Shown: piece by piece, positions 33,698 through 47,304 of the stretch
How positions within the stretch are numbered: position 1 is the stretch's first letter
Layout of the letters: every line of letters starts with the position of its first letter
Source of the DNA: Nocardia speluncae NBRC 108251
Lineage (GTDB): Bacteria > Actinomycetota > Actinomycetes > Mycobacteriales > Mycobacteriaceae
Reading direction: 5' to 3'
Assembly (NCBI RefSeq): GCF_001613245.1
Contig: NZ_BDBZ01000045.1
Location: 32,118 to 96,117, forward strand
DNA: 64,000 nucleotides
The notes under the pieces: model-generated
Seen by the model: only the letters and a program-made list of their open reading frames with translations
Told to the model about the DNA's origin: nothing
Databases searched by the model: none
Made by a program: the position numbers and the translations under genes

Positions 33698-35074
33698 CTA
33701 TCTGGCTTCCTGTCGGCGGCCTTCCTGGGAACCGGTGTCGGGAAGGTCCGGATCTTCGCTGCGGAACGGCATGGGAAACGGGAAGAATTCGTATCCCGGC
33801 CGTGCCCGGGTTGTCGTGGTTTCGGTATTGCTGGTGGTGGGCTCGGTGAGCGTCGGGCCGCTCGGTTCGGTGGTGCCGGGCACCGAAGTCACCGGCGGCG
33901 GCTCGGATTGCCCCGTGGTGGTCACCGGCGGCGGTGTGGTGACGGCCGGCTCGGTGGTTTCGACCGGCTCCGGCTCGAAGGTCGGTTCGGGGATGTAGGT
34001 CGGTTCGGCGGGCGGCGGGGCCACCGGCTGTGGCGGCATGGGGGGTGGCAGAGCGGGGGTATCGGTCACCGGGCTCGTCACCGGTGCGGGGCCGGGTTCG
34101 GCGGCTCCCGGCCGTAGGAACGCGGTAACCCCGAGGGCGCCGATCAACAGGCCCGCGAGCGCGGCGACGGCAATCAAGGCGGCCGTACGCCGGGAGCCTT
34201 TCGGCTCGGCCGGGGCCGGGGTGCGGGCGGAGCCTTTCGGCGGTGTCGTGGCGGGCCCCGAAGTCTGTGCGCTCGCCTCCGGGGTGCCCGGATCGGCCGC
34301 CGGCAGGGCGCCCGCGGCCGCCGACGTGACTCCCAATCCGGCGGCGAGCACGCCCAGACTGGGCCCGCCGTAGGTGGCTTCCGGGTCTGCCTGGGGATCG
34401 GCCTCCGCATACGGGTCGGCGGTCGCCGCCGGATAGGCCGGGTCGGGGTCCACTGCGGAATACGCCTTCGCCGGAGTGTCGCCGAGCTTCGGCATGACCA
34501 CGGTGTCGAGAAAGGAGTTCTCGGCGGTACCGGGGTCGGGTGGGGTCGCACCGGCGGGGGTTTCGAGCACCACGGCCAGGGCGGCGCGTCCGGCGCTCTC
34601 GGCGAAGTATCGGCCGATTTCGTCGGCGCTGTGGCCACCCGGCCGCGGAGGGAGTTCGTCCTCGCCGATGAGGGCGACGGATTTGAGACCCAGATAGTCG
34701 AGTGCGCCGCGTAGCGCGAAGACCTGCGCGGCGGGCCAGCCGCCGGGGTGTGTGGCGTAGAACTCGGCGGGGCCGTTGAGGTAGTCGGCGGTGAGGTTGA
34801 TCAGGCAGAACATCGCGGTGGCGAGTAGGTCCTCACCGCGGTAGGCCTCGCCGTCGTCCACGGTCACGCCGGCGGGGTCTGCTACGGCGGAGACGAAACC
34901 GGTGATCGTATGGGTGTAGCCGGGTGGGGTGGTGACGCCGCCGAGTTCGGCGTCGCCGTCGTCGGACATGTGCAGGATCGGTTCGCGGATGATGAAGTGC
35001 GGATCCCCGTCATCGCCGACGACCGCCGCGGTGCACGCATACTCGGCGATGTGCAGGCCCACCCCAGTGGCCAT
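33698..35074 (-). CDS. membrane protein with degenerate actin-like N-terminus and Pro/Thr-rich exterior tail
   Basis: 458 residues from ATG 35074. It starts ATGVGLHIAEYACTAAVVGDDG, which resembles the phosphate-1 strand of the actin/Hsp70 fold, and later reads GRAALAVVLETP, but a clear adenosine motif is missing. A Pro/Ala linker, one membrane helix (TAALIAVAALAGLLIGALGV, about 295-315) and a tail rich in Pro, Thr and Glu follow, ending in charged residues. The layout matches the larger protein at 17655. It is divergent from dnaK but separated from it by about 680 bases. The function is unknown. Confidence 0.68.
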   Translation of the reverse strand: MATGVGLHIAEYACTAAVVGDDGDPHFIIREPILHMSDDGDAELGGVTTPPGYTHTITGFVSAVADPAGVTVDDGEAYRGEDLLATAMFCLINLTADYLNGPAEFYATHPGGWPAAQVFALRGALDYLGLKSVALIGEDELPPRPGGHSADEIGRYFAESAGRAALAVVLETPAGATPPDPGTAENSFLDTVVMPKLGDTPAKAYSAVDPDPAYPAATADPYAEADPQADPEATYGGPSLGVLAAGLGVTSAAAGALPAADPGTPEASAQTSGPATTPPKGSARTPAPAEPKGSRRTAALIAVAALAGLLIGALGVTAFLRPGAAEPGPAPVTSPVTDTPALPPPMPPQPVAPPPAEPTYIPEPTFEPEPVETTEPAVTTPPPVTTTGQSEPPPVTSVPGTTEPSGPTLTEPTTSNTETTTTRARPGYEFFPFPMPFRSEDPDLPDTGSQEGRRQEAR

Positions 35075-35547
35075 CCTCGGATCCTCGCTTCGACTTCCTC
35101 ATCCAACAACGACGCTACGGGTTCACGTACGCATCGCGCGGCGCGGCGCGCAGCGACCGTGTGCGGAGCATTGACAATAGCTGCGATCGGGGCCCGGCGT
35201 GGATCCGGGCGCGGGGTACACGACCGCATCGGGGGGGAGGCGGGTGCGGACACGCGCGCGGCCCGGTACGGGCTCGGGCGCGTGTAACGATCCGGTACCT
35301 GGGTGTGCCTCGCAATTTTCTCCGTATGGGTCCGGACCCGGTACCGAACACGAACCCTGGCGTGGCCCGAGTGATCCGGGAGTGGTCGGTGTGGCTCGCG
35401 GCGTGGCGGTCGTCCAGGGCGGCACAGCTGGGTCACGATGTCGTACCGGCGGGGTTTTTGCGACGTGGTGCCGGTAAGAATGGCGGAGGGGCGGCGGTGC
35501 GGGGTGGGAATAGATCGCCGGTGTCCGAGGTTGAGCTGATCGACAAG

Positions 35548-35568
35548 GTTGAGTGGGTTCGACTCAAG
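35548..35568 (+). promoter_or_regulatory. HAIR element (HspR operator) upstream of dnaK
   Basis: GTTGAGT-N7-ACTCAAG differs from the consensus HAIR CTTGAGT-N7-ACTCAAG at one base. TTGACT follows at once and may be part of the promoter. Confidence 0.85.
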
Positions 35569-35601
35569 TTTGACTTGACGGCCCGCGCTGACGCGGGCAG
35601 G

Positions 35602-35622
35602 ATTGAGCCGACCACGCTCAGT
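35602..35622 (+). promoter_or_regulatory. second, degenerate HAIR-like element upstream of dnaK
   Basis: ATTGAGC-N7-GCTCAGT keeps the spacing and TTGAG/CTCA cores of HAIR but has changed ends. It lies 54 bases after the first site and about 130 bases before dnaK. Confidence 0.5.
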
Positions 35623-35750
35623 ATTGCTGGGGCCGTGCTCTATGTCGTGCCTGGGGCTGGTCCGAGCGTCGCAAGCCCCCCCGGGCTTCGGCGTATTGGG
35701 GCGGACAGCCCGTACAGACACAAGCAGTCGAAAATGAGGAGGAACAACAA

Positions 35751-37597
<1,847 letters not shown>

Positions 37598-37601
<4 letters not shown>

Positions 37602-38305
37602 CGAACGCGGGTAACAATTCCGAGGAACCGATCAGCTTCGTCGACAAGCGCAAGATCGATCCGGAAACCGGCGAGGTCCGGGATCCGGCCGGGGCGGCGG
37701 ATGCTGCCGCCCCGGCCGGGGCCGAGACCGCCGCGGACGCCGAGGAGCGGGTCGCCCCGCAGGCTCCGCAGTCGGGTCTGGACGGCGCCGAGGCCGCGAC
37801 GGTAGCCGATCCGGCGTCCGAGCTTGCCGAGCGCACCGCCGATCTGCAGCGGCTCACGGCGGAGTACACCAACTACCGGCGCCGGGTCGAACGCGATCGC
37901 AAGACAGCGATCGATACGGCGAAGGCCGCCGTGGTCACCGAGCTGTTGGGTGTACTCGACGACCTGGACCGCGCCAGAGCGCACGGCGACCTGGAATCCG
38001 GACCGTTGCGTTCGGTGGCCGACAAGCTGATCGAGGCACTGCGTAAACAGGGGCTCGAGGAATTCGGGGCCGAGGGCGATGCCTTCGACCCGAACCTGCA
38101 CGAGGCCGTACAGCACGAAGGTGCCGGGCACGATCCGGTGCTCGGCATGGTGATGCGTAAGGGTTACCGCTTCGGCGAGCGGGTGCTGCGGCACGCGATG
38201 GTCGGAGTAACCGACGGCGTGGGTGATACCACCGCCGATGCCGCTCCCGCGGCCGAAACCGCGGCAGCGGAGGCATCGGATGCGGATGCCGGTTCGTCGA
38301 ACTAG
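37598..38305 (+). CDS. grpE: nucleotide exchange factor GrpE
   Basis: 235-residue DnaK exchange factor starting at GTG 37598 inside the dnaK stop. A long acidic Ala/Pro-rich N-terminus (about 1-75) leads to the coiled coil ERTADLQRLTAEYTNYRRRV (about 74-93) and the beta-wing domain with FDPNLHEAVQHEGAGHDPVL and GYRFGERVLRHAMVGV. The Ala-rich acidic C-terminal tail is common in actinobacterial GrpE. It acts as a dimer that opens the DnaK nucleotide cleft. Confidence 0.96.
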
Positions 38306-38356
38306 TGATCCCGCGGCGCGGGGTCGCGCAGCAATGGGGAAAGGAGGAGATGCCCG

Positions 38357-39526
38357 GTGAGCCAGCGGGAGTGGATCGAAAAGGACTTCTACAAGGAGCT
38401 GGGCGTCTCCTCCGACGCCTCCACCGACGAGATCAAGAAGGCGTATCGCAAACTCGCCCGTGATCTGCACCCGGACGCCAACCCGGGGGATGCCAAGGCC
38501 GAGGAGCGGTTCAAAGCCGTCAGCGAGGCCCACACCGTGCTGTCGGATGCGGCCAAACGCGCCGAATACGACGAAACCCGCCGCCTGTTCGCGGGCGGCG
38601 GGTACGGCCGGGGCGGTGGCGGTTTCACTCCGGGTGCCGGTGGCGGTGGCGGTTTCACCCAGGGGTTCGACCTGGGCGATATCTTCGGGCAGCAAGCCGG
38701 CGGCGCCGACGGCGGCCTCGGCGATCTGTTCGGTGGGCTGTTCAACCGGAGCGGGACCCGCACCAGCCGTCCGCGCCGGGGTGCCGACGTGGAGGCCGAG
38801 ACGACCCTCGGTTTCCGCGAAGCCGCTCGCGGCGTGACGGTTCCGCTGCACCTGACCAGTCCGTCGCCGTGCACCACCTGCCACGGCAGCGGCGCAAAAC
38901 CGGGCACCAGCCCTCGGGTGTGCCCGATCTGCAACGGCAGCGGTGTGGTGAGCCGGAATCAGGGTGCGTTCGGTTTCAGTGAACCGTGCGACGAATGCCG
39001 CGGCACCGGGTCGATCATCGACGACCCATGCGTGGACTGTCACGGCAACGGAATCCAGAACCGCACCCGCACCATCAATGTCCGGATCCCACCGGGTATC
39101 GCCGACGGTCAGCGGATCAGGCTGGCCGGGCAAGGCGAGGCCGGACTGCGGGGCGCCCCCTCGGGCGACCTCTACGTCACTGTGCGCGTCGGTCAGGACA
39201 AGGTCTTCGGCCGGAACGGCGACGACCTCACCCTGGCACTGCCGGTCAGCTACAGTGAATTGGTGCTCGGCACGACCGTATCGGTGCCCACCCTGGAGGG
39301 CCGGGTCGGTGTGAAGGTGCCACCGGGCACCGCGGACGGGCGCACCCTGCGGGTGCGTGGCCGCGGAGTTCCCAAACGTGGTGGCGGAGCCGGTGATCTA
39401 CTGGTCACCGTGAAGGTCGCCGTGCCGCCGAAGCTGGACGACGATGCCATGGCCGCGCTACGCGCGCTGCAGGAGGCGGAGAAGGCCAGCGGCTTCGATC
39501 CGAGAGCAGGATGGGCAGGTGCGTGA
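38357..39526 (+). CDS. dnaJ: chaperone DnaJ
   Basis: 389-residue type I Hsp40 starting at a GTG after AAGGAGGAGATGCCC. The J domain contains KDFYKELGVSSDASTDEIKK and the HPD motif in DLHPDANPGD. A Gly/Phe-rich region (about 75-120) and the zinc domain follow with four CxxCxGxG-type repeats (CTTCHGSG, CPICNGSG, CDECRGTG, CVDCHGNG). The C-terminal peptide-binding barrels follow. It stimulates DnaK ATPase. Its stop overlaps the hspR start (TGATG). It matches the operon copy, DnaJ1. Confidence 0.97.
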   Translation: MSQREWIEKDFYKELGVSSDASTDEIKKAYRKLARDLHPDANPGDAKAEERFKAVSEAHTVLSDAAKRAEYDETRRLFAGGGYGRGGGGFTPGAGGGGGFTQGFDLGDIFGQQAGGADGGLGDLFGGLFNRSGTRTSRPRRGADVEAETTLGFREAARGVTVPLHLTSPSPCTTCHGSGAKPGTSPRVCPICNGSGVVSRNQGAFGFSEPCDECRGTGSIIDDPCVDCHGNGIQNRTRTINVRIPPGIADGQRIRLAGQGEAGLRGAPSGDLYVTVRVGQDKVFGRNGDDLTLALPVSYSELVLGTTVSVPTLEGRVGVKVPPGTADGRTLRVRGRGVPKRGGGAGDLLVTVKVAVPPKLDDDAMAALRALQEAEKASGFDPRAGWAGA

Positions 39527-39951
39527 TGTCCGACGATCCGAAACGGGCATCCGAAAGTAGTTCGGCGCGGGCGGAAGCGCGCGCCGAATACTTCGTGATC
39601 TCGGTGGCCGCCCAGTTGTCGGGTATGCATGCGCAAACACTGCGCACCTACGACCGGCTGGGATTGGTGACACCGCAGCGCACTTCGGGTGGCGGTAGGC
39701 GCTATTCGGAACGGGACGTGGCGCTGCTGCGAGAAGTGCAGCGGCTGTCCCAGGACGAGGGCGTCAACCTGGCCGGGATCAAACGGATCATCGAACTCAC
39801 CAACCAGGTGTCCGAACTGCAGGAGCGGGTTGTCGAACTGGCCGCGGCGCTGGAACGGGAACGGGCCCGGCCGGACTACCGGCCGGAACTGATCCCGCCG
39901 CAGCGCAATACCGCATTGGTTGTCTGGCAGCCGCGCAACCGGCGGCGGTAA
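39526..39951 (+). CDS. hspR: heat shock repressor HspR (MerR family)
   Basis: 141-residue MerR-type repressor. The helix-turn-helix and wing read YFVISVAAQLSGMHAQTLRT, YDRLGLVTPQRTSGGGRRYS, and DVALLREVQRLSQDEGVNLAGIKRI (in part). A leucine-rich coiled coil (ELQERVVELAAALERERAR) follows. ATG 39526 overlaps the dnaJ stop by one base; ATG 39511 is possible. It binds HAIR sites, with DnaK as co-repressor in Streptomyces, and the sites before dnaK and clpB here fit that. Confidence 0.95.
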   Translation: MSDDPKRASESSSARAEARAEYFVISVAAQLSGMHAQTLRTYDRLGLVTPQRTSGGGRRYSERDVALLREVQRLSQDEGVNLAGIKRIIELTNQVSELQERVVELAAALERERARPDYRPELIPPQRNTALVVWQPRNRRR

Positions 39952-40046
39952 TATCGCTGAACTCGGCTCCGCCGCTGGGCACGTCGAGTTCGGGGTGGGG
40001 CGGATGCTTCCGTGCTCGGTTGACGCGGGCGACGTGGCGAGAGTTT

Positions 40047-40835
40047 TCAGGCGCCTTCGAATTGGATGCGTTCCGGCGGGGTTCCGGCGTCGAGTAACTT
40101 CTCCACCGTGGACCGGGTCATTGCGGGTGATCCACACACCAGGACCTGGTGCCGGTTGAAACTGCCGTAGGAGCCGACCACTTCGGCGAGGGTGCCCTGG
40201 ATCAGGTCTTCCTCGTCGAAGCCGATATCCACCCGGTGCCGGTCGTGCCAGTCGTCGGGCCAGGACGGGTCCTCGAGGCGTTCCACTACCGGTACCACGG
40301 TGAGCCACGGCAGGTCCGCTGCCAGGAGGACCAGCATATCGGCGGCGTATAGGTCGCGGGGGGAGAAACCACCGAAGAAGAGGTACGTGGTCGGGGGGTA
40401 TTCGTGCCTGGCCAGCTCGAGGAGCTGGGACCGTAGCGGCGCGAGTCCGGTGCCGCCGGCGATCATCACGACCTCGTCGCCGTCGGGATCCACGCTGAAC
40501 ATGCCCTCCGGGGCGGCCAGTTTCCAGCGATCGCCGGGCCGGGTGTCGGCGACGATCCCGCTACTGCACCAGCCGCCCGCCACGGTGCGGATATGGAATT
40601 CGAGCTTGCCGTCCAGCGAGGGCGGTAGCGCCGGGGAGAAACGGCGGCGCATCCCCGGGAACTGCGGAGCCTCGACTTCCAGGGATTGTCCCGCGGTGAA
40701 GGGTATGTATTCGCCGATCAGCCGGATCACCGCCAGATCGTGGCGCAGCCGGTGATGTTCGACCACCTCGGCGAACCACTGGGTCGGCTGGTCGCGACGG
40801 TGCGGGTCGGCGCGAGGGCCATTGCTCACTGGCAC
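40047..40835 (-). CDS. FAD/NAD(P)-binding ferredoxin-reductase-type protein (globin-less paralogue)
   Basis: 262-residue reductase domain. The FAD strand motif is YIPFTAGQSLEVEAPQFPG with RRFSPALPP (an RxYS-like flavin site reading RRFS), and the NAD(P) site is MIAGGTGLAPLRSQLLELAR. The end reads HQVLVCGSPAMTRSTVEKLL. It aligns by eye with the C-terminal half of the adjacent flavohaemoglobin (GSGTGIAPLRAQLIEMGRR; AGSAKMIADTRRALL), so the two are tandem paralogues 28 bases apart. It lacks a globin and probably reduces a separate partner. Confidence 0.85.
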   Translation of the reverse strand: MPVSNGPRADPHRRDQPTQWFAEVVEHHRLRHDLAVIRLIGEYIPFTAGQSLEVEAPQFPGMRRRFSPALPPSLDGKLEFHIRTVAGGWCSSGIVADTRPGDRWKLAAPEGMFSVDPDGDEVVMIAGGTGLAPLRSQLLELARHEYPPTTYLFFGGFSPRDLYAADMLVLLAADLPWLTVVPVVERLEDPSWPDDWHDRHRVDIGFDEEDLIQGTLAEVVGSYGSFNRHQVLVCGSPAMTRSTVEKLLDAGTPPERIQFEGA

Positions 40836-40863
40836 TCCTTGGGAGCAGGTTCATTCGGTCGGT

Positions 40864-42021
40864 TCAGACCGGATCGGTGCTGATGATCTCCTCCGGCGTG
40901 CCGACCGCGAGGAGCGCGCGCCGGGTATCCGCGATCATCTTTGCCGAACCGGCGATCTGGATCTGCCGATCCTCCCACGCACCGAAGCTGGCCACCACGG
41001 CGCCGAGGTTTCCGACCAGGCGCCGGTGCATCCCATAGGGTGCGTCCTCGGTGGGATGCGGGTACCACCACGGGTTGGTCTTGTGCTCGCAGACCGGGAC
41101 GATGGTGAGCCACGGGTTGCTCTGCGACAGCTGCCACATGTTCTCCACGTCGTACAGGTCGCACGGGTAGGCCCCGCCGATGAAGAAATGTACCCGCGGA
41201 TTGATTCCGCGGCGGCCCATTTCGATCAGCTGCGCGCGCAGCGGTGCGATACCGGTGCCGGAGCCGATCATCAGCACATCGCGGCCATTGTCCTGGTCTA
41301 CCTGGAGTCCGCCGAGCGGCCCTCCGATGAGCCAGCGGTCGCCGACCTCGGTTTCGTTGACGATGGAGGGGCTCACCCAGCCGCTGCGGACCTTGCGCAC
41401 ATGGAATTCGATCTCGCCGTACGGGTTCGACGGGATGGCGGGGGAGAGATAGCGCCACATCCGGGGCCGCTGCGGGACCGAGACGGGAACGTACTGACCG
41501 GCCAGATACGGGATCGGGTCGTCGGACTGCAAACGTACGATGGCCAGGTCGTCGAGGACGTGGCGGTGCCCGACAACGGTGGCTTCCCAGTAGGGCGGGG
41601 AATCGTCGGAATTGGCGCCTATCGCCATGGCGGCGGAGATGAGCAGGCAGACATCGCGCCATCCTCCGGCGAGTTCCCTGGTCCAGTTCGGGCCGTTGTA
41701 GGTCTGGAAGGCGGCAAAGAGCGCGGGACCGGCCTGATCGTAGTGCGCGGCCTCGACCCCGTATTTGCGGTGATCGCGTGCCAGTTGTTCCAGGAACTTC
41801 TGTGCACGGTCCCAGTCCTCCAGGTGATCCAGCATGTACTGGATCGCAGTGGCCAGCCGCTTCGCCTGCATATCCATGGTCGGCGGGAACAACTCCCGCA
41901 GCCGTGGATTCTCGGCGAAAAGGTGACCGTAAAAAGCGCTGACCAACCGCTCGGGTCCATGCGGTGCGTCGAGCACCGACTGGAAATTGGCGCGGACCAG
42001 CGCTGCCGAACGCGCATCCAC
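40864..42021 (-). CDS. flavohaemoglobin-like protein (globin fused to FAD/NAD reductase; Rv0385-like)
   Basis: About 385 residues from GTG 42021, which follows GGAAAGGAAG; ATG 42087 is an alternative that adds an arginine-rich leader. The globin part includes a B10-like tyrosine in SAFYGHLFAENPRLRELFP and a proximal-type histidine in ARDHRKYGVEAAHYDQAG. The FAD site MWRYLSPAIP and NAD site MIGSGTGIAPLRAQLIEMGR follow. The overall type and its place beside clpB match Rv0385, a type II flavohaemoglobin of mycobacteria, whose physiological role differs from classical NO dioxygenases and is debated. Divergent from clpB. Confidence 0.87.
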   Translation of the reverse strand: MDARSAALVRANFQSVLDAPHGPERLVSAFYGHLFAENPRLRELFPPTMDMQAKRLATAIQYMLDHLEDWDRAQKFLEQLARDHRKYGVEAAHYDQAGPALFAAFQTYNGPNWTRELAGGWRDVCLLISAAMAIGANSDDSPPYWEATVVGHRHVLDDLAIVRLQSDDPIPYLAGQYVPVSVPQRPRMWRYLSPAIPSNPYGEIEFHVRKVRSGWVSPSIVNETEVGDRWLIGGPLGGLQVDQDNGRDVLMIGSGTGIAPLRAQLIEMGRRGINPRVHFFIGGAYPCDLYDVENMWQLSQSNPWLTIVPVCEHKTNPWWYPHPTEDAPYGMHRRLVGNLGAVVASFGAWEDRQIQIAGSAKMIADTRRALLAVGTPEEIISTDPV

Positions 42022-42244
42022 GGCGTGGAGCTTCCTTTCCCTGATGTCTGCCCGATCAGGACGTTGCCGTTGCCGGCAGTCCTTCATCCGACAGTATCCC
42101 CGAAAATTGTGATGATGGTGGATGTGAAATACGAGTACGTGGTTTGACCGATCTTGTCCGCGGGTATTGCCGCGGCGGCGTGAGTCGGGAGCGGGCATCT
42201 TTCCGGCAACCCGCGGGCGAGGCCGGCGGCGGAAAAATCCCGGA

Positions 42245-42265
42245 CTTGAGCGGAACAGACTCAAC
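42245..42265 (+). promoter_or_regulatory. HAIR element upstream of clpB
   Basis: CTTGAGC-N7-ACTCAAC keeps the 7-7-7 layout of the HspR operator with one change in each arm. It lies 110 bases upstream of the clpB GTG and about 220 bases from the divergent flavohaemoglobin gene, so HspR could affect both. Confidence 0.8.
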
Positions 42266-42354
42266 TTTTCGGACGTTGAACCGAGCAGAACGGCACGAGT
42301 CCCCGGAACGGGCGCGGGTGCCGGAGGAGATGTCGACTAGCAGGAAGGTGCTTC

Positions 42355-44952
<2,598 letters not shown>

Positions 44953-45003
44953 GGTCCCCGACCGGCCATTACCGCGCCGGTCAGCGATTTTCCGGGTACA
45001 CGC

Positions 45004-45045
45004 GAAGCCGTCCCCGGCGAGTGTGTGCTCGCTCGGGACGGCTTC
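45004..45045 (+). terminator. terminator hairpin after clpB
   Basis: GAAGCCGTCCC (45004-45014) pairs perfectly with GGGACGGCTTC (45035-45045), with a smaller GCGAG/CTCGC stem in the loop. It lies 52 bases after the clpB stop. The rest of the 314-base gap before the next gene shows nothing further. Confidence 0.65.
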
Positions 45046-45266
45046 GGCGCATGTTCGCACCGGGAATGTTCACGCCGGGGCGGAACGAGCACGGAAGTTC
45101 GAGCAGGGGTGTACCGAAGCGAGTCCGGGCCGGACTCGATGGGGGCGGAACACCGGCCTGTGCCCGGCTTCGCCGGGATCCACGATGGCCTGCGGTGCAG
45201 GGTCGCGCCCGCATGTTTACCCGCAGCGCCCGAACCATCGCGGAGATACCGCTTAGTCTGGATGTT

Positions 45267-46064
45267 ATGACCAACCCGAACGATCCCTGGGCAAGGCGGC
45301 CGGACGACGATCCGACCCAGCGCCTGGGTCAGCCGGGAGAATCGGCGACCGAGAAACTGCCCACGGCCGACGACCCGGGCTTCGTGGAGCCGACCACGGC
45401 CTACCCGGGTACCGATCCCTACGGAGGTTGGGGCCAGAACCCGAACCCGACCCGGGAGATGCCGACCTACGACAGCTACGCCTGCGGCAATCCGCAATGG
45501 GGCGCCGGCGGGCCGGGCCCGCAGGATCCCTACGGGCAATCCGGCGGGCTTGCGCCCGGGCAGGAACCGCCCCGGCCGCCGTCGAACAAAACCGGTATCT
45601 GGCTCGGCGTCGGACTGGCCGCGATCGTGCTGATCGGCCTGGCCGGTGTGGGCGCCGGAATGCTGTTCAGCGGTGGCGATTCACAACCCACGGCGGGCGA
45701 CAACACGACGACCGGCCGGACGCTCGGCCGGCAGGTGCCGCCGCAACCCGAGCAATCGTTCCCCGAGCTGCCGCCCCTGCCGGGCGACCCGGGTACGCCC
45801 GATTCGGGGGACCCGAACGCCGGCGACACCACCATGGGCACGATCAGCTCCAACAGTGGTGGCACACTGACCCTCAGCACTCTCACCGGCACCGAGGTCA
45901 CGGTGCATACGACCGAGGCCACCCAGGTGATATCGCTGGCGGGCGCCACGGTCGACGCGCTGCCCGCCGGGGATCTGGTGATCGTGCAGGGGCAGCAGAG
46001 CCCGGACGGATCCATTCAGGCCGAGGTGATCATCAGTACCGCCCTCGACGGGGGCGGCCGATGA
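45267..46064 (+). CDS. membrane-anchored DUF5666-type protein
   Basis: 265 residues from ATG 45267. About 110 residues of disordered Pro, Gly and Asp-rich N-terminus (TNPNDPWARRPDDDPTQRLG; several PYG repeats) should be cytoplasmic. One membrane helix follows (GIWLGVGLAAIVLIGLAGVG, about 111-130), then a Pro-rich spacer and a small beta domain MGTISSNSGGTLTLSTLTGT, DALPAGDLVIVQGQ of the DUF5666 kind. The domain should lie outside the membrane. The function is unknown. It is followed after 65 bases by another membrane-anchored protein. Confidence 0.78.
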   Translation: MTNPNDPWARRPDDDPTQRLGQPGESATEKLPTADDPGFVEPTTAYPGTDPYGGWGQNPNPTREMPTYDSYACGNPQWGAGGPGPQDPYGQSGGLAPGQEPPRPPSNKTGIWLGVGLAAIVLIGLAGVGAGMLFSGGDSQPTAGDNTTTGRTLGRQVPPQPEQSFPELPPLPGDPGTPDSGDPNAGDTTMGTISSNSGGTLTLSTLTGTEVTVHTTEATQVISLAGATVDALPAGDLVIVQGQQSPDGSIQAEVIISTALDGGGR

Positions 46065-46129
46065 GAAATCCGCGGCGCGCAGTGTGGGTGCCCGGCATTA
46101 CGCCGGGCGGGTGGATAGGCTAGGCGACG

Positions 46130-47179
46130 ATGACGGCAATGTGGTTCGGGCTGGCGGCAATCACCCTCGCGGGTGCGATCGTGCTGCTCTATTTCGACCG
46201 GCGCCAGCGACAGCGGACCGGTCACGCGCGCCAGGTGTGGGCGAAAGCCCAGGGATACACCTATGTGTCGGTGGAACCGGCGCTCGCTTCGACCTGGCGG
46301 CGCGGTGCGCTGGCCAAGCTCGGGTATCTGACGGCGGTCGATGTGGTGACCGGTATCCGTAAGGGCGAGAAATTCGTGCTGCTGGATCTGGAGGATTCCG
46401 CGACGCTGGTCGCGGTGCGCCGGCAGATCGGCTCGGATATCGACGTCGATATGCGGGTGAAGACGATGAATCCGCCCAAGGACGCCGATCTGGAACTGCT
46501 CGGTGCCATCGGCGACCGGGTGGTGTTCGCCACCAATCCGGAGATCGCCCGGCACGCGGTGGATCAGCGGATGGTCGCGTTCATCGAATCGCTGGCCGAT
46601 ACGGTGCAGATGTTGTGGAGCGAGGGCAATTGGACCCTCGGAATGCTCCCCGTCGGCACATCTGCCAAGGACTGGGAGACCGGTATCGACGCCGTTCTGC
46701 GGTTGTCCGGTCTGCTGCATGTGCTGCCGCCGGTCAACGAGAACCGTAACGACGAGCAGGACCCCCACCCCGCGCATCCCCGGGCCCGGATCCGCTCGAC
46801 GGAGTACGACGACGACGCTCCGGACGGCGACTACGACGAGTACCCCGACGACAGCGACGAGGATTACGGTCGCCCGGGGCCCAACGTCCGCTACCGCCGT
46901 GATGCCCCGGAAGTAGCCGCCGGCCAGGATGACCGGAGCATTCCCGGTGACGAGGTACCGCCGCGCCGGCCGAGCCTGGCCGTGGTGCCCGACTCCCGGC
47001 CCGCGAATCGTGCTCCGCGTCCCGAACCGGCCGGTGCGCGGTCCGGCGGAGCCGAGGAACCGGATCGGCCCGTCCCCGACCGCCGTGGTTCCGTTGCCGA
47101 CGACGAGCACGACCCCCAGTTGCCCGGAGGACCCTTCCACCCCGGTTTCCGCCCCTACCAGGGGCCGGTGCCGCAGTAG
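46130..47179 (+). CDS. membrane-anchored conserved protein with acidic disordered tail (Rv0383c-like)
   Basis: 349 residues. A membrane helix at 3-22 (AMWFGLAAITLAGAIVLLYF) is followed by a folded domain of about 180 residues with YTYVSVEPALASTWRRGALA, VDVVTGIRKGEKFVLLDLED and MRVKTMNPPKDADLELL. The remaining third is acidic and Pro/Arg-rich (TEYDDDAPDGDYDEYPDDSD) and should be unstructured. By position between clpB and pyrE it corresponds to Rv0383c, a protein of unknown function. No catalytic motif is visible. Confidence 0.8.
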   Translation: MTAMWFGLAAITLAGAIVLLYFDRRQRQRTGHARQVWAKAQGYTYVSVEPALASTWRRGALAKLGYLTAVDVVTGIRKGEKFVLLDLEDSATLVAVRRQIGSDIDVDMRVKTMNPPKDADLELLGAIGDRVVFATNPEIARHAVDQRMVAFIESLADTVQMLWSEGNWTLGMLPVGTSAKDWETGIDAVLRLSGLLHVLPPVNENRNDEQDPHPAHPRARIRSTEYDDDAPDGDYDEYPDDSDEDYGRPGPNVRYRRDAPEVAAGQDDRSIPGDEVPPRRPSLAVVPDSRPANRAPRPEPAGARSGGAEEPDRPVPDRRGSVADDEHDPQLPGGPFHPGFRPYQGPVPQ

Positions 47180-47304
47180 CTCCGTGATGACTCGCGACCT
47201 GCGGTAACCGTTGTAGCGGTGCCCCCGTATCCTGCTCGCAGGGCGCCGAGCATGCGCCGCGACCGTACTCGCCGCGACTCGCCTCCACGGGCGGAAGGAC
47301 ACCG

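Larger units (their letters stand above)
35075..35750. other. long upstream region of dnaK
   Basis: No convincing gene over 676 bases. The right half carries two HAIR-type sites and the hairpin GCCCGCG-CTGA-CGCGGGC (about 35581-35598) between them. The left half is very GC-rich and holds no recognisable element. Confidence 0.5.

Noticed and set aside
35075..35540. Possible gene in the long dnaK upstream region
   Set aside because: Frames are open because of high GC but encode Arg/Gly/Pro-rich sequence without conserved features.
44953..45266. Small ORFs after clpB
   Set aside because: Several short frames exist but none has a ribosome site and protein-like composition; the clpB terminator hairpin explains the start of the gap.
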